Part shown: piece by piece, positions 18,864-28,811 of the stretch
Layout of the letters: the number at the start of each line of letters is the position of its first letter
Numbering within the stretch: the stretch's first letter is position 1
Source of the DNA: Paenibacillus sp.
GTDB taxonomy: Bacteria > Bacillota > Bacilli > Paenibacillales > Paenibacillaceae
Assembly (NCBI GenBank): GCA_017512705.1
Contig: JAFWEX010000156.1
Span: forward strand, 1-58,944
Length of the DNA: 58,944 nt
Direction of reading: 5' to 3'
Notes under the pieces: generated by a model
The model's input: only the letters and a program-made list of their open reading frames with translations
What the model was told of the DNA's origin: nothing
Databases searched by the model: none
Position numbers and translations under genes: made by a program

Positions 18864-18896
18864 CTGTAAATGTAACTATGGAAAGTGAGTGAGGGC

Positions 18897-19499
18897 ATGT
18901 CCAATCATTATTATTCGGACAAACCGCAAACAGCACATGATCGTAAAACCACAGAAGTTGTGCTTCGCGGTTACAGTTTGCGACTGGTGACGGATGCTGG
19001 TGTTTTTTCCAAGAACGGAATTGACTATGGCAGCAGAGTGTTAATTGATGCGATGGAACTGCAATCAGGCGCTCAGGTTCTCGATGTGGGATGTGGTTAT
19101 GGGCCAATCGGGCTTACAGCAGCAAAACTTGTACCGGATGGGCATGTCACCATGATTGATATCAACGAGAGAGCGGTTGAGCTTTCCAGAGAAAATGCCA
19201 AAGAAAATGGTATTTCTAATGTTACGATCATGCAAAGTAACCTGCTGACTGGAATTAAGCAGCACGATTTTGATGTGATCTTGACTAATCCTCCAATACG
19301 AGCGGGTAAAGAAACTGTGCACGCTATCTTTGAACAGTCTTATCTTCATTTGAAGACAGGTGGAGCGTTATGGATTGTCATTCAAAAGAAACAAGGAGCG
19401 CCTTCTGCAAAAGCGAAGTTGGAATCGTTGTTTACAAGAGTGGAAGAAGTAACGAAAGATAAAGGCTATCGAATCTTTAAAGCGGTGAAAGAAGAGTAG
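18897..19499 (+). CDS. Class I SAM-dependent methyltransferase, RsmC-like
   Basis: A 200-aa protein of the small RsmC-like (YbxB-type) family. It has a SAM-binding motif VLDVGCGYGPIGL, an acidic loop MIDINERAVELS and the N6/N2-methyltransferase motif NPPIRAGK. RsmC homologues methylate 16S rRNA guanosine, but the short Gram-positive form lacks the N-terminal pseudo-domain, so the target is inferred. Its place between rplL and rpoB is conserved in Bacillales. ATG 18897 is preferred (GTGAGGG upstream); GTG 18885 is possible. Confidence 0.88.
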   Translation: MSNHYYSDKPQTAHDRKTTEVVLRGYSLRLVTDAGVFSKNGIDYGSRVLIDAMELQSGAQVLDVGCGYGPIGLTAAKLVPDGHVTMIDINERAVELSRENAKENGISNVTIMQSNLLTGIKQHDFDVILTNPPIRAGKETVHAIFEQSYLHLKTGGALWIVIQKKQGAPSAKAKLESLFTRVEEVTKDKGYRIFKAVKEE

Positions 19500-19569
19500 C
19501 GAAGAAGTGTGTAAAGCTCATTTGTGTTTGTAAAGTAAGCAGGGGATCATTTTTTTTGCAATAGGACCA

Positions 19570-19598
19570 TTGACTTGAAAATCAAGCCGTGGTATAGT
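19570..19598 (+). promoter_or_regulatory. Promoter of rpoB-rpoC
   Basis: TTGACT (19570-19575), 17 nt, TATAGT (19593-19598). It gives a leader of about 300 nt before rpoB. Confidence 0.88.
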
Positions 19599-19625
19599 TG
19601 TAAAATGTCAGTATTAAGATGCCCT

Positions 19626-19803
19626 AGTTGGCTTTAGCTAACTGAAGATGTCAACTTTTTTACGCTGAACCGGGCTTATTATGCCTATGTTTGGCGTATA
19701 ATATGTACATTTTGGGCAAACTGGGGATAAGAATGTTTTGGAAGGATATCCGCCGATCAAAGTTGCTCTTTTATCGAACGACATTTCGAATAAGGGCTTT
19801 TCT
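19626..19803 (+). promoter_or_regulatory. rpoB leader with two attenuator-like hairpins
   Basis: AGTTGGCT (19626-19633) can pair with AGCTAACT (19636-19643); alternatively AGTTG (19626-19630) pairs with CAACT (19652-19656), followed by six T (19656-19661), giving exclusive folds. A second imperfect stem (19765-19778 with 19785-19797) is followed by a T-rich run to about 19803. The 413-nt gap from the methyltransferase to rpoB holds these and the promoter only. Confidence 0.5.
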
Positions 19804-19912
19804 TTATTTGCGGGTGCATTGCATTGCTCTGTATGTGTACCATTATAAGGTCACAAACAGAGGTTCGCAACGAAATTTTTAAAGTGAGTAGACATTGAGG
19901 GGTGAGTTTAAG

Positions 19913-22900
19913 TTGGCAGGACATCTTGTTCAATATGGTCGACGCACTCGGCGCAGTTATGCACGAATTAACGAGATACTCGAAGTTCCGAACCTGATCG
20001 AAATCCAACAAAAATCATATGATTGGTTTTTGGAGGAAGGGTTGCGTGAAATGTTCCAGGATATCTCACCAATCCAAGATTTTACAGGCAACTTAATTTT
20101 GGAATTTATCGATTACAGTCTCGGAGAACCGAAGTATACAGTAGACGACGCGAAAGAGCGTGATGTTACTTATGCAGCACCACTTCGGGTCAAAGTCCGG
20201 CTCATTAATAAGGAAACCGGAGAAGTCAAAGAGCAGGAAGTATTCATGGGAGATTTCCCGCTGATGACAAGCACCGGCACATTTATTATTAATGGTGCTG
20301 AACGGGTTATTGTCAGCCAGTTGGTTCGCTCTCCTAGCGTTTACTTCAGTACCAAAGTTGATAAGAACGCAAAAAAAACGTATACCGCTACAGTAATTCC
20401 TAACCGCGGCGCTTGGCTAGAGCTAGAGATGGACGCAAAGGATGTTGTTTATGTCCGGATCGACCGTACGCGTAAAATTCCAGTTACGGTACTTCTGCGT
20501 GCACTTGGTTTTGGCACAGATGCTGAGATTCTGGATTTGCTTGGTAATGACGAATATATCCGTAACACACTGGATAAAGACAACACGGATTCTACAGAGA
20601 AAGCCCTCATAGAGATCTATGAACGTCTCCGTCCAGGTGAGCCACCAACGTTAGATAACGCAAAAAGCTTGCTCGTGGCGCGCTTCTTTGATCCAAAACG
20701 TTATGATCTCGCAAACGTAGGACGTTACAAAATTAACAAAAAGCTTCATATTAAAAATCGTTTGTTCAATCAGCGCTTGGCTGAGTCTCTTATTGACACC
20801 GAGACAGGTGAAATCGTTGCAGAAGCAGGTCAGATGGTTGACCGTCGTTTGCTTGACGAAATTATGCCTTACTTGGAGAAAAGCGTTGGTTTCCGCACAT
20901 ATCACGTAGGGAACGGCGTTTTGGATGCCAATGATATCCCTATGCAAACGATTGACGTGTTTTCACCAATTGAAGATGGTAAAGTGGTTAAGCTGATAGC
21001 CAATGGTGACATTGACAAATCCGTGAAAAACATCACACCAGCAGACATCATTTCCTCCATCAGTTACTTCCTTAATTTGCTGCACGGCATTGGAAGCACG
21101 GATGATATCGATCATTTGGGTAACCGCCGTCTGCGTTCCGTTGGTGAGCTCTTGCAGAACCAGTTCCGTATCGGTTTGTCCCGTATGGAGCGTGTAGTTC
21201 GTGAGAGGATGTCCATTCAGGATGCTAACGTGATTACACCTCAGGCTTTGATCAACATACGTCCAGTCATCGCATCCATTAAAGAGTTCTTCGGAAGCTC
21301 CCAATTGTCACAGTTTATGGACCAAACGAACCCGCTGGGTGAGTTGACGCATAAACGTCGTCTCTCTGCTCTCGGACCAGGCGGTTTGACACGTGAGCGT
21401 GCCGGCATGGAAGTCCGAGACGTCCATCCATCTCACTATGGTCGGATGTGTCCAATCGAGACTCCAGAGGGACCAAACATCGGTTTGATCAACTCTCTGT
21501 CAACGTTTGCCCGTGTGAACGAATATGGATTCATTGAAGCTCCATACCGCTGGGTGGATCCGAAGACAGGTGTAGTAACTGATCAAATCGATTACCTGAC
21601 AGCAGACGAAGAGGACAACTATGTTATCGCTCAGGCGAATGCAAAGCTGAATGAAGATAATACATTTGCTGAAGAAGCGATCATTGTACGTTACAACAAA
21701 CAATCGGATAACATTCTTACAATGTCGAGTGATCGAGTGGACTACATGGACGTATCTCCTAAGCAGGTTGTATCGGTCGCTACAGCTCTCATTCCGTTCC
21801 TGGAGAACGATGACTCCAACCGTGCCCTGATGGGATCAAACATGCAACGGCAGGCCGTTCCGCTCTTGATTCCTAAAGCTCCGCTTGTAGGAACAGGTAT
21901 GGAACACAAAGCTGCAAAAGACTCTGGTGTATGTATTGTAGCCGACTATGACGGAATTATTGAACGTTCCTCTGCGAACGAGATCTGGCTTCGTCGTGTA
22001 GAAGAGGTAGACGGTCAGGAAGTCAAAGGTGACATCGTTAAATATAAATTACACAAATTTATGCGTTCGAACCAAGGAACATGCATCAACCAACGTCCGA
22101 TCATTAAAAGAGGGGATGTTGTCAAAGCTGGCGATATTCTTGCTGACGGTCCTTCGACGGAAATGGGCGAACTTGCTCTTGGACGCAACGTTGTTGTTGC
22201 CTTCATGACATGGGAAGGTTACAACTACGAGGATGCGATCCTGCTCAGCGAAAAACTCGTTAAGGAAGATGTGTACACATCTATCCACATCGAGGAATAT
22301 GAGTCCGAGGCTCGTGATACGAAGCTTGGACCTGAAGAAATCACACGTGACATCCCTAACGTTGGGGAAGAAGCACTGCGTAATCTGGATGAGCGTGGTA
22401 TTATCCGCATCGGTGCCGAAATTGCAGCCGGTGACATCCTCGTTGGTAAAGTTACTCCAAAAGGGGTAACGGAACTGACAGCAGAAGAACGTCTCCTGCA
22501 CGCTATCTTTGGTGAGAAAGCACGTGAAGTGCGTGATACTTCCTTGCGTGTACCTCACGGTACAGATGGTATCGTCGTTGACGTGAAGGTATTTACCCGT
22601 GAAAACGGAGATGAACTGCCACCAGGTGTGAACCAACTCGTTCGTGTTTATATTGCCCAAAAACGGAAAATTTCCGAGGGTGATAAAATGGCTGGACGTC
22701 ACGGTAACAAAGGGGTCGTGGCTCGTATTTTGCCGGAAGAGGATATGCCATTCCTGCCAGACGGCACACCAGTTCAAATCGTTCTTAACCCACTGGGTGT
22801 ACCTTCCCGTATGAACATCGGTCAAGTGCTTGAAGTTCACTTGGGTATGGCAGCAATGCAACTGGGTATCCACGTAGCAACACCTGTGTTCGACGGAGCG

Positions 22901-23458
22901 GACGAGTATGATGTCTTCGATACGATGGAAGAAGCGGGTATGCAACGTAATGGTAAAACGGTGTTGTATGACGGTCGTACAGGTGAAGAATTTGAACGTG
23001 AAGTTACTGTCGGTGTCATGCACATGATCAAATTGGCACACATGGTTGATGATAAGATCCATGCCCGCTCCACAGGTCCTTATTCACTTGTTACGCAACA
23101 GCCGCTGGGTGGTAAAACTCAATTTGGTGGACAGCGTTTCGGGGAGATGGAAGTTTGGGCGCTTGAAGCGTATGGTGCCGCTTATACTCTGCAAGAAATA
23201 TTGACAGTTAAATCCGATGACGTTGTCGGTCGGGTGAAAACGTATGAGTCCATTGTCAAAGGCGAGAACGTACCAGAGCCAGGTGTTCCGGAATCGTTCA
23301 AAGTATTGATCAAAGAGCTGCAAAGCTTGGGTATGGACGTTAAGATTTTGAGTGAAGATGAGCAAGAGATTGAAATGAAAGAAATGGACGATGAAGATGA
23401 CGCTGCGAGCGATAAGCTCAGCCTCAACCTGGAGGGTACAGAGGTCGGAGCGGAATAA
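19913..23458 (+). CDS. rpoB: DNA-directed RNA polymerase subunit beta
   Basis: The 1181-aa beta subunit. The rifampicin pocket reads [14 protein letters not shown] and [15 protein letters not shown], a sensitive-type sequence. Further conserved blocks are [31 protein letters not shown] and the C-terminal [20 protein letters not shown]. The acidic tail ([12 protein letters not shown]) is typical of Bacillales. TTG 19913 is the start, matching the TTG start in B. subtilis, with AGGGGTGAG upstream; the longer frame from 19895 has no site. Confidence 0.97.
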   Translation: MAGHLVQYGRRTRRSYARINEILEVPNLIEIQQKSYDWFLEEGLREMFQDISPIQDFTGNLILEFIDYSLGEPKYTVDDAKERDVTYAAPLRVKVRLINKETGEVKEQEVFMGDFPLMTSTGTFIINGAERVIVSQLVRSPSVYFSTKVDKNAKKTYTATVIPNRGAWLELEMDAKDVVYVRIDRTRKIPVTVLLRALGFGTDAEILDLLGNDEYIRNTLDKDNTDSTEKALIEIYERLRPGEPPTLDNAKSLLVARFFDPKRYDLANVGRYKINKKLHIKNRLFNQRLAESLIDTETGEIVAEAGQMVDRRLLDEIMPYLEKSVGFRTYHVGNGVLDANDIPMQTIDVFSPIEDGKVVKLIANGDIDKSVKNITPADIISSISYFLNLLHGIGSTDDIDHLGNRRLRSVGELLQNQFRIGLSRMERVVRERMSIQDANVITPQALINIRPVIASIKEFFGSSQLSQFMDQTNPLGELTHKRRLSALGPGGLTRERAGMEVRDVHPSHYGRMCPIETPEGPNIGLINSLSTFARVNEYGFIEAPYRWVDPKTGVVTDQIDYLTADEEDNYVIAQANAKLNEDNTFAEEAIIVRYNKQSDNILTMSSDRVDYMDVSPKQVVSVATALIPFLENDDSNRALMGSNMQRQAVPLLIPKAPLVGTGMEHKAAKDSGVCIVADYDGIIERSSANEIWLRRVEEVDGQEVKGDIVKYKLHKFMRSNQGTCINQRPIIKRGDVVKAGDILADGPSTEMGELALGRNVVVAFMTWEGYNYEDAILLSEKLVKEDVYTSIHIEEYESEARDTKLGPEEITRDIPNVGEEALRNLDERGIIRIGAEIAAGDILVGKVTPKGVTELTAEERLLHAIFGEKAREVRDTSLRVPHGTDGIVVDVKVFTRENGDELPPGVNQLVRVYIAQKRKISEGDKMAGRHGNKGVVARILPEEDMPFLPDGTPVQIVLNPLGVPSRMNIGQVLEVHLGMAAMQLGIHVATPVFDGADEYDVFDTMEEAGMQRNGKTVLYDGRTGEEFEREVTVGVMHMIKLAHMVDDKIHARSTGPYSLVTQQPLGGKTQFGGQRFGEMEVWALEAYGAAYTLQEILTVKSDDVVGRVKTYESIVKGENVPEPGVPESFKVLIKELQSLGMDVKILSEDEQEIEMKEMDDEDDAASDKLSLNLEGTEVGAE

Positions 23459-23499
23459 TTGCTCCGGGCGCATGATGACCAGCGTTTTTCATCAGGCTC

Positions 23500-23532
23500 A
23501 CGTTCTGCTCCGGCTTCAGCCGGAGCAGACGT
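23500..23532 (+). other. rpoB-rpoC intercistronic hairpin
   Basis: CTGCTCCGGC (23505-23514) and GCCGGAGCAG (23519-23528) pair perfectly around a TTCA tetraloop. Flanking ACGT segments extend the stem past a one-base bulge. No T tract follows, so RNase processing or stability control is more likely than termination. Confidence 0.7.
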
Positions 23533-23570
23533 AACCTAGATTACAGGAATTGGTTAAGGAGGGTTGCTCC

Positions 23571-26500
23571 TTGTTGGACGTCAACAATTTCGAATACATG
23601 AAGATCGGGCTTGCTTCCCCAGAGAAAATTCGTTCTTGGTCCCGCGGAGAAGTGAAAAAACCGGAAACGATCAACTATCGTACGTTGAAACCGGAAAAAG
23701 AAGGGCTATTCTGCGAAAAGATTTTTGGTCCTACAAAAGACTGGGAATGTCATTGTGGTAAATACAAACGCGTTCGTTATAAAGGCGTTGTCTGTGACCG
23801 CTATGGCGTTGAAGTAACACGTGCGAAAGTCCGTCGTGAACGGATGGGTCACATTGAGCTTGCTGCTCCGGTATCGCATATCTGGTACTTCAAAGGTATT
23901 CCGAGCCGCATGGGTCTCGCATTGGATATGTCTCCGAGATCTTTGGAAGAGATCATTTATTTTGCATCATATGTAGTAACCGATCCAGGAGAAACTCCAC
24001 TGGAGAAAAAACAGCTGTTGTCCGAAAAGGAATATCGCAGCTACCGTGAAAAATACGGATACGGCTTCCAAGCTGGCATGGGTGCAGAAGCAGTTAAAAA
24101 ATTGCTTCAAGACCTTGATATAGAGAAAGAGCTTGAATTCCTGAAGGAAGAGCTCCGCACTGCACAAGGACAACGTCGTAACCGTGCAATCAAACGTTTG
24201 GAAGTGATTGAAGCATTCCGTAACTCTGGCAATAACCCAGAGTGGATGATCATGGATGTACTTCCTGTCATTCCGCCGGAACTTCGTCCGATGGTACAAC
24301 TGGATGGTGGACGTTTTGCTACGTCTGACTTGAATGACTTGTACCGCCGTGTGATTAACCGGAACAACCGTCTGAAACGTCTGCTTGACCTGGGCGCGCC
24401 AGATATCATCGTGCAAAATGAAAAACGAATGCTGCAGGAAGCAGTTGACGCTTTGATCGATAACGGTCGTCGTGGACGTCCTGTTACTGGTCCGGGTAAC
24501 CGTCCTTTGAAATCTCTCAGCCACATGCTGAAAGGTAAACAAGGTCGTTTCCGTCAAAACTTGCTCGGTAAACGTGTTGACTACTCCGGTCGTTCCGTTA
24601 TCGTTGTCGGACCTTACTTGAAAATGTATCAGTGCGGTCTGCCTAAAGATATGGCACTTGAACTGTTCAAGCCTTTTGTGATGAAAGAGCTTGTGAATAA
24701 AGGGCTTGCTCACAACATCAAGAGCGCAAAACGTAAAGTTGAGCGTGTGAGTCCTGAAGTATGGGATGTCTTTGAAGAAGTAATTAAAGAGCATCCGGTT
24801 CTCTTGAACCGTGCCCCTACGCTTCACCGTCTCGGAATTCAAGCATTTGAACCGATTCTGGTTGAAGGTAAAGCGATTCGTCTGCACCCACTGGTATGTA
24901 CGGCATACAATGCCGACTTTGACGGTGACCAAATGGCCGTGCACGTTCCGTTGTCTGCTGAAGCACAAGCGGAAGCACGTATTCTGATGCTTGCATCAGG
25001 TAACATTTTGAACCCGAAAGATGGTAAACCGGTAGTAACCCCTTCCCAGGATATGGTTCTTGGTTCGTACTATTTAACAATGGACAACAAAGAAGAGAAG
25101 GGTACTGGTATGGTTCTCCGTACTGTCCATGAGGCTATATCAGCATACCAACGCGGTACTGCTGGCCTGCATGCACGTGTGGCAATTCCAGTGAAAGCAC
25201 TCGGTAAAACGAGCTTCACAGAAGAGCAGCAAAAAGGCATTTTACTGACAACGATCGGTAAGATTATCTTTAACGAAATTTTCCCGGCGAGCTTCCCTTA
25301 TATCAATGATGCGACTCGTGCAAACCTTTATCAAGGTACAGCTGATCACTCATTCGTTTATGAGAAAGGTGCTGACTTGAGAGAGGCAATTATGAATGCT
25401 CCTCAAGCGAGCGGCGTCGGCAAAGAATACCTTGGTTCGATTATCGCACGTTGTTTTGAAATTTATCACACAACTGAAACAGCGGTTATTCTTGATAAAA
25501 TCAAACAACTCGGATTCACGTACTCAACACGTGCGGGTATTACCGTAGCCGTGTCTGACGTTGTCGTTCCGGATGAAAAAACAGAAATTCTGAAACAGTC
25601 TGAAGAGAAAGCGCAAATCGTTACCAATCAGTACCGTCGTGGTCTGATCACGAATGAAGAGCGCTATGACCGTATCATTGATATCTGGTCAAAATCCAAA
25701 GATGACATCACGGATATCCTGATGAAGTCTATGGATCGTTACAACTCGATCATGATGATGGTTGACTCCAAAGCACGGGGTAACAAATCACAGATCACTC
25801 AATTGGGTGGTATGCGTGGTCTGATGGCCAACCCGTCTGGCCGAATTATCGAACTCCCAATCAAATCGAACTTCCGTGAAGGTCTGACAGTACTCGAGTA
25901 CTTTATTTCCACTCACGGTGCGCGTAAAGGTCTCGCGGATACGGCCCTGCGTACAGCCGACTCAGGTTATCTGACTCGTCGTCTCGTAGACGTAGCCCAA
26001 GACGTAATCGTGCGTGAGGACGATTGTGGTACAGATAAAGGCTTCACCGTTAGCCGAATTCAGGATGGTAAAGAGGTTATCGAGGATCTCTACGACCGTA
26101 TTGAAGGCAGATATTGCTTCGAGACTGTTCGTCATCCAGAAACGAAAGAGATCATCGCTGGCCGTAATGAACTGATCGATTCTGATAAAGCAGAAGCGAT
26201 TATCAAAGCTGGCGTAACCAAATTGCAAATCCGCTCCGTTCTCAGCTGCCGTGCAAGCCATGGTGTCTGCAAGAAGTGTTACGGTCGCAACCTTGCGACA
26301 GGTAAACACGTGGAGATTGGTGAAGCGGTTGGTATCATTGCGGCACAATCCATTGGTGAGCCAGGAACTCAACTTACAATGCGTACGTTCCATACCGGCG
26401 GTGTAGCCGGAGACGATATCACGCAAGGTTTGCCACGTATCCAGGAGTTGTTTGAGGCCCGTAATCCTAAAGGTCAAGCAACAATCAGTGAGATTGACGG

Positions 26501-27185
26501 TGTGGTTAAAGAAATTCGCGAAGCCAAGGATCGTCGCGAAATCGAAATTCAAGGTGAAGCGGAATCCAAAGTGTACTCCGTTACTTACGGTTCTCGTGTC
26601 CGCGTAAGCGAAGGCATGGAAATTGAAGCGGGTGACGAGTTGACAGACGGTTCCATCGATCCAAAAGAAATGCTGCGCATTAAAGGCGTACGCGGCGTAC
26701 AGAACTACATTTTGCAGGAAGTACAGCGCGTATACCGTAACCAGGGCGTAGAAATCAATGACAAACACGTTGAAGTTATGATTCGTCAAATGCTGCGTAA
26801 AATCCGTATCGTTGATGCGGGAGATACAACGCTGCTGCCGGGATCATTTGTGGATACGCATGAGTACGAAAGAGCGAACAAAATTGCGATTCTAAGTGAT
26901 AAAGAGCCAGCGGTTGCGAAACCAATCTTGCTCGGTATTACAAAAGCATCCCTTGAGACAGACTCCTTCCTCTCTGCGGCATCGTTCCAAGAGACAACAC
27001 GTGTATTGACGGATGCAGCGATCAAAGGTAAAGTCGATCAGTTGCTCGGTCTGAAGGAAAATGTAATCATCGGTAAATTGATCCCTGCAGGTACAGGTAT
27101 GAACAGATACCGCAGTATCAAATTTGCTGAACCAGAAGGTGGCCAATCTTCCGTAGAAGAGTTGGAACCCGTGTCGGTAGATTAA
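23571..27185 (+). CDS. rpoC: DNA-directed RNA polymerase subunit beta'
   Basis: The 1204-aa catalytic subunit, with the absolutely conserved active site [12 protein letters not shown], bridge and trigger-loop regions ([19 protein letters not shown]) and a complete second zinc site (DDCGTDKG, then [14 protein letters not shown]). TTG 23571 is the start ([10 protein letters not shown]), with AAGGAGGG at 23556-23563. Odd point: the first zinc site has Cys60, Cys62 and Cys75, but residue 78 is Tyr (TAT at 23802-23804), where the family nearly always has Cys in VCDRCGVEV. The rest of the zinc region is intact. Confidence 0.97.
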   Translation: MLDVNNFEYMKIGLASPEKIRSWSRGEVKKPETINYRTLKPEKEGLFCEKIFGPTKDWECHCGKYKRVRYKGVVCDRYGVEVTRAKVRRERMGHIELAAPVSHIWYFKGIPSRMGLALDMSPRSLEEIIYFASYVVTDPGETPLEKKQLLSEKEYRSYREKYGYGFQAGMGAEAVKKLLQDLDIEKELEFLKEELRTAQGQRRNRAIKRLEVIEAFRNSGNNPEWMIMDVLPVIPPELRPMVQLDGGRFATSDLNDLYRRVINRNNRLKRLLDLGAPDIIVQNEKRMLQEAVDALIDNGRRGRPVTGPGNRPLKSLSHMLKGKQGRFRQNLLGKRVDYSGRSVIVVGPYLKMYQCGLPKDMALELFKPFVMKELVNKGLAHNIKSAKRKVERVSPEVWDVFEEVIKEHPVLLNRAPTLHRLGIQAFEPILVEGKAIRLHPLVCTAYNADFDGDQMAVHVPLSAEAQAEARILMLASGNILNPKDGKPVVTPSQDMVLGSYYLTMDNKEEKGTGMVLRTVHEAISAYQRGTAGLHARVAIPVKALGKTSFTEEQQKGILLTTIGKIIFNEIFPASFPYINDATRANLYQGTADHSFVYEKGADLREAIMNAPQASGVGKEYLGSIIARCFEIYHTTETAVILDKIKQLGFTYSTRAGITVAVSDVVVPDEKTEILKQSEEKAQIVTNQYRRGLITNEERYDRIIDIWSKSKDDITDILMKSMDRYNSIMMMVDSKARGNKSQITQLGGMRGLMANPSGRIIELPIKSNFREGLTVLEYFISTHGARKGLADTALRTADSGYLTRRLVDVAQDVIVREDDCGTDKGFTVSRIQDGKEVIEDLYDRIEGRYCFETVRHPETKEIIAGRNELIDSDKAEAIIKAGVTKLQIRSVLSCRASHGVCKKCYGRNLATGKHVEIGEAVGIIAAQSIGEPGTQLTMRTFHTGGVAGDDITQGLPRIQELFEARNPKGQATISEIDGVVKEIREAKDRREIEIQGEAESKVYSVTYGSRVRVSEGMEIEAGDELTDGSIDPKEMLRIKGVRGVQNYILQEVQRVYRNQGVEINDKHVEVMIRQMLRKIRIVDAGDTTLLPGSFVDTHEYERANKIAILSDKEPAVAKPILLGITKASLETDSFLSAASFQETTRVLTDAAIKGKVDQLLGLKENVIIGKLIPAGTGMNRYRSIKFAEPEGGQSSVEELEPVSVD

Positions 27186-27215
27186 GATGAACCCCCTCAC
27201 ATAAGGGGATAAGGA

Positions 27216-27274
27216 TGTGTATTTCAGGATACGGACGTTTGCGAAAGAGAGATGGACGGATCCTGATATACACA
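27216..27274 (+). repeat. 15-bp inverted repeat after rpoC
   Basis: TGTGTATTTCAGGAT (27216-27230) and ATCCTGATATACACA (27260-27274) match as an inverted repeat with one mismatch, separated by a 29-nt loop. It lies between the rpoC stop and the next promoter; T-rich sequence follows only loosely. Confidence 0.6.
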
Positions 27275-27301
27275 AACTTTATAAATCTTTTAGGATTAGC
27301 A

Positions 27302-27330
27302 TTGACATTGCTTGCGCTAGATGCTAATAT
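27302..27330 (+). promoter_or_regulatory. Promoter upstream of the L7Ae-family gene and rpsL
   Basis: TTGACA (27302-27307), 17 nt, TAATAT (27325-27330). It opens the str-type operon (L7Ae-rpsL-rpsG-fusA-tuf). Confidence 0.85.
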
Positions 27331-27381
27331 ATCATAGGTGCGTGGGCAGCTGATTGTATTTGGTCCTATTCGGAGGAATGT

Positions 27382-27633
27382 ATGATGTCTAATGAAAAAG
27401 ACTTGCAAGATGCTCATGTCAAAATTGGTACCAAACAGACCGTGCGGACGGTAGAGACAGGTATGGCTTCTGAAGTCTATGTCGCTGAAGATTGTGATCC
27501 GCAGCTCGCTTCCAAAATCATTGCCTTGTGTGAACAACACAATGTAAAGTACACGAAAGTGGACACAATGAAAAATCTCGGCAAAGCTTGCGGGATTGGA
27601 GTGGGGGCAGCCATGGCTGCTGTCGTAAAATGA
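27382..27633 (+). CDS. rplGB: L7Ae-family ribosomal/K-turn-binding protein (YbxF-like)
   Basis: An 83-aa L7Ae/L30e/S12e/Gadd45 family protein with the fold signatures VYVAEDCDPQLASKI and the C-terminal LGKACGIGVGAAMAAVV. In B. subtilis the counterpart between rpoC and rpsL binds kink-turn RNA and associates with ribosomes. GGAGGAATGT precedes two ATG codons (27382, 27385); either could be used. Confidence 0.9.
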   Translation: MMSNEKDLQDAHVKIGTKQTVRTVETGMASEVYVAEDCDPQLASKIIALCEQHNVKYTKVDTMKNLGKACGIGVGAAMAAVVK

Positions 27634-27646
27634 TAGGGTAAGGAAC

Positions 27647-27692
27647 GTTTTTGTCCGAGAACATTTAAGGATTCTCTAAGGCAAAAACTTTT
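27647..27692 (+). terminator. Terminator-like hairpin between the L7Ae gene and rpsL
   Basis: GTTTTTG (27647-27653), CC, and GAGAA (27657-27661) pair with TTCTC (27672-27676), GG, and CAAAAAC (27682-27688); a three-base TAA bulge remains on the 3' strand. TTTTC follows. It is probably a partial terminator within the operon. Confidence 0.55.
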
Positions 27693-27783
27693 CATTTGTC
27701 TTTTTATGAACCGCCTGGGTCTGTGGGCTTAGATAAAGGTTTGTAAAGAAACATGAATAATTGAGGAAGGGGGTGGCAATCAC

Positions 27784-28206
27784 ATGCCAACTATTAACCA
27801 ACTAGTTCGTAAAGGACGTCAAGCTAAAGTTTACAAGTCAAAATCACCAGCTTTGCAAAAAGGATTCAACGCTTTGAAACGTGAATCCACTAGCACTAGT
27901 GCCCCACAAAAACGTGGTGTCTGCACTCGTGTAGGTACAATGACTCCACGTAAACCGAACTCTGCACTTCGTAAGTATGCTCGTGTTCGTTTGACGAACC
28001 GTCTCGAGGTAACTGCTTATATCCCGGGAATCGGACATAACCTTCAAGAGCACAGTGTGGTATTGATCCGCGGAGGTAAAGTAAAAGACCTTGCAGGGGT
28101 TCGTTATCACATCGTTCGTGGAGCACTCGATACTGCAGGCGTGAACAACCGTATGCAAGCTCGTTCTAAATACGGTGCGAAACGTCCGAAAGCTAAAAAA
28201 GCCTAA
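27784..28206 (+). CDS. rpsL: 30S ribosomal protein S12
   Basis: A 140-aa S12, the decoding-centre protein. It is complete, with [14 protein letters not shown] and [15 protein letters not shown]. Odd residues: position 56 is Arg (CGT, 27949-27951) in [11 protein letters not shown], where most bacteria have Lys, and position 104 is Ala (GCA, 28093-28095) in [10 protein letters not shown], where most have Pro. These equal E. coli Lys43 and Pro91 (Met counted), classic streptomycin-resistance positions. Asp102, the site of methylthiolation by RimO, is kept. AAGGGGGTGG precedes the ATG. Confidence 0.97.
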   Translation: MPTINQLVRKGRQAKVYKSKSPALQKGFNALKRESTSTSAPQKRGVCTRVGTMTPRKPNSALRKYARVRLTNRLEVTAYIPGIGHNLQEHSVVLIRGGKVKDLAGVRYHIVRGALDTAGVNNRMQARSKYGAKRPKAKKA

Positions 28207-28293
28207 ATTATGATAAGCAGGTAGCCTGAGAGCCTTCAGGTTTAAGTCTTGAAGGTGCAGGGTCTGCTGAACAAAAAAGAAAGGGGGATATCC

Positions 28294-28764
28294 ATGCCAC
28301 GCAAAGGTCCAGTTACAAAAAGAGACGTGTTGCCAGATCCGGTATACAACAGCAAGTTGGTTACTCGTTTGATCAACCGTATCATGCTCGATGGAAAACG
28401 CGGTGTTGCTCAAAGCATTCTGTATAATGCGTTCAAGTTGATCCAAGAACGCACGGGTAATGACCCAATGGAAGTATTTGAGGCAGCAATTAAAAATATC
28501 ATGCCAGTTCTGGAAGTTAAAGCTCGCCGTGTCGGCGGTGCCAACTACCAAGTACCAATCGAGGTGAAACCTGAGAGACGTACTGCATTGGGTTTACGTT
28601 GGCTCGTAAACTACTCACGCAACCGCGGTGAGAAAACAATGGAAGAACGTTTGGCAGCTGAAATTATCGATGCTTCCAACAACACAGGCGCTTCCGTTAA
28701 AAAACGTGAAGATACGCACAAAATGGCTGAAGCGAACAAAGCGTTTGCTCACTACCGTTGGTAG
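28294..28764 (+). CDS. rpsG: 30S ribosomal protein S7
   Basis: A 156-aa S7, primary binder of the 16S 3' major domain ([30 protein letters not shown]). ATG 28294 follows AAAGGGGGATATCC. The in-frame codon at 28249 is rejected because the family begins at MPR. The rpsL-rpsG spacer has competing short hairpins (CCTGA/TCAGG and CCTTCA/TGAAGG); S7 is known to bind this spacer in E. coli. Confidence 0.97.
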   Translation: MPRKGPVTKRDVLPDPVYNSKLVTRLINRIMLDGKRGVAQSILYNAFKLIQERTGNDPMEVFEAAIKNIMPVLEVKARRVGGANYQVPIEVKPERRTALGLRWLVNYSRNRGEKTMEERLAAEIIDASNNTGASVKKREDTHKMAEANKAFAHYRW

Positions 28765-28811
28765 GATTCAGTTCATAATAAAAACTTTAATTTCGAAGGG
28801 AGACCCATTTT

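Noticed and set aside
21295-21400. Rifampicin-resistance substitution in rpoB
   Set aside because: The pocket sequence has the sensitive-type residues throughout.
21960-26789. Long minus-strand open frames opposite rpoB and rpoC, and similar ones opposite tuf, fusA and rplB
   Set aside because: They mirror the codon bias of the plus-strand genes, lack ribosome binding sites, and give Phe/Cys/Thr-rich products without known domains.
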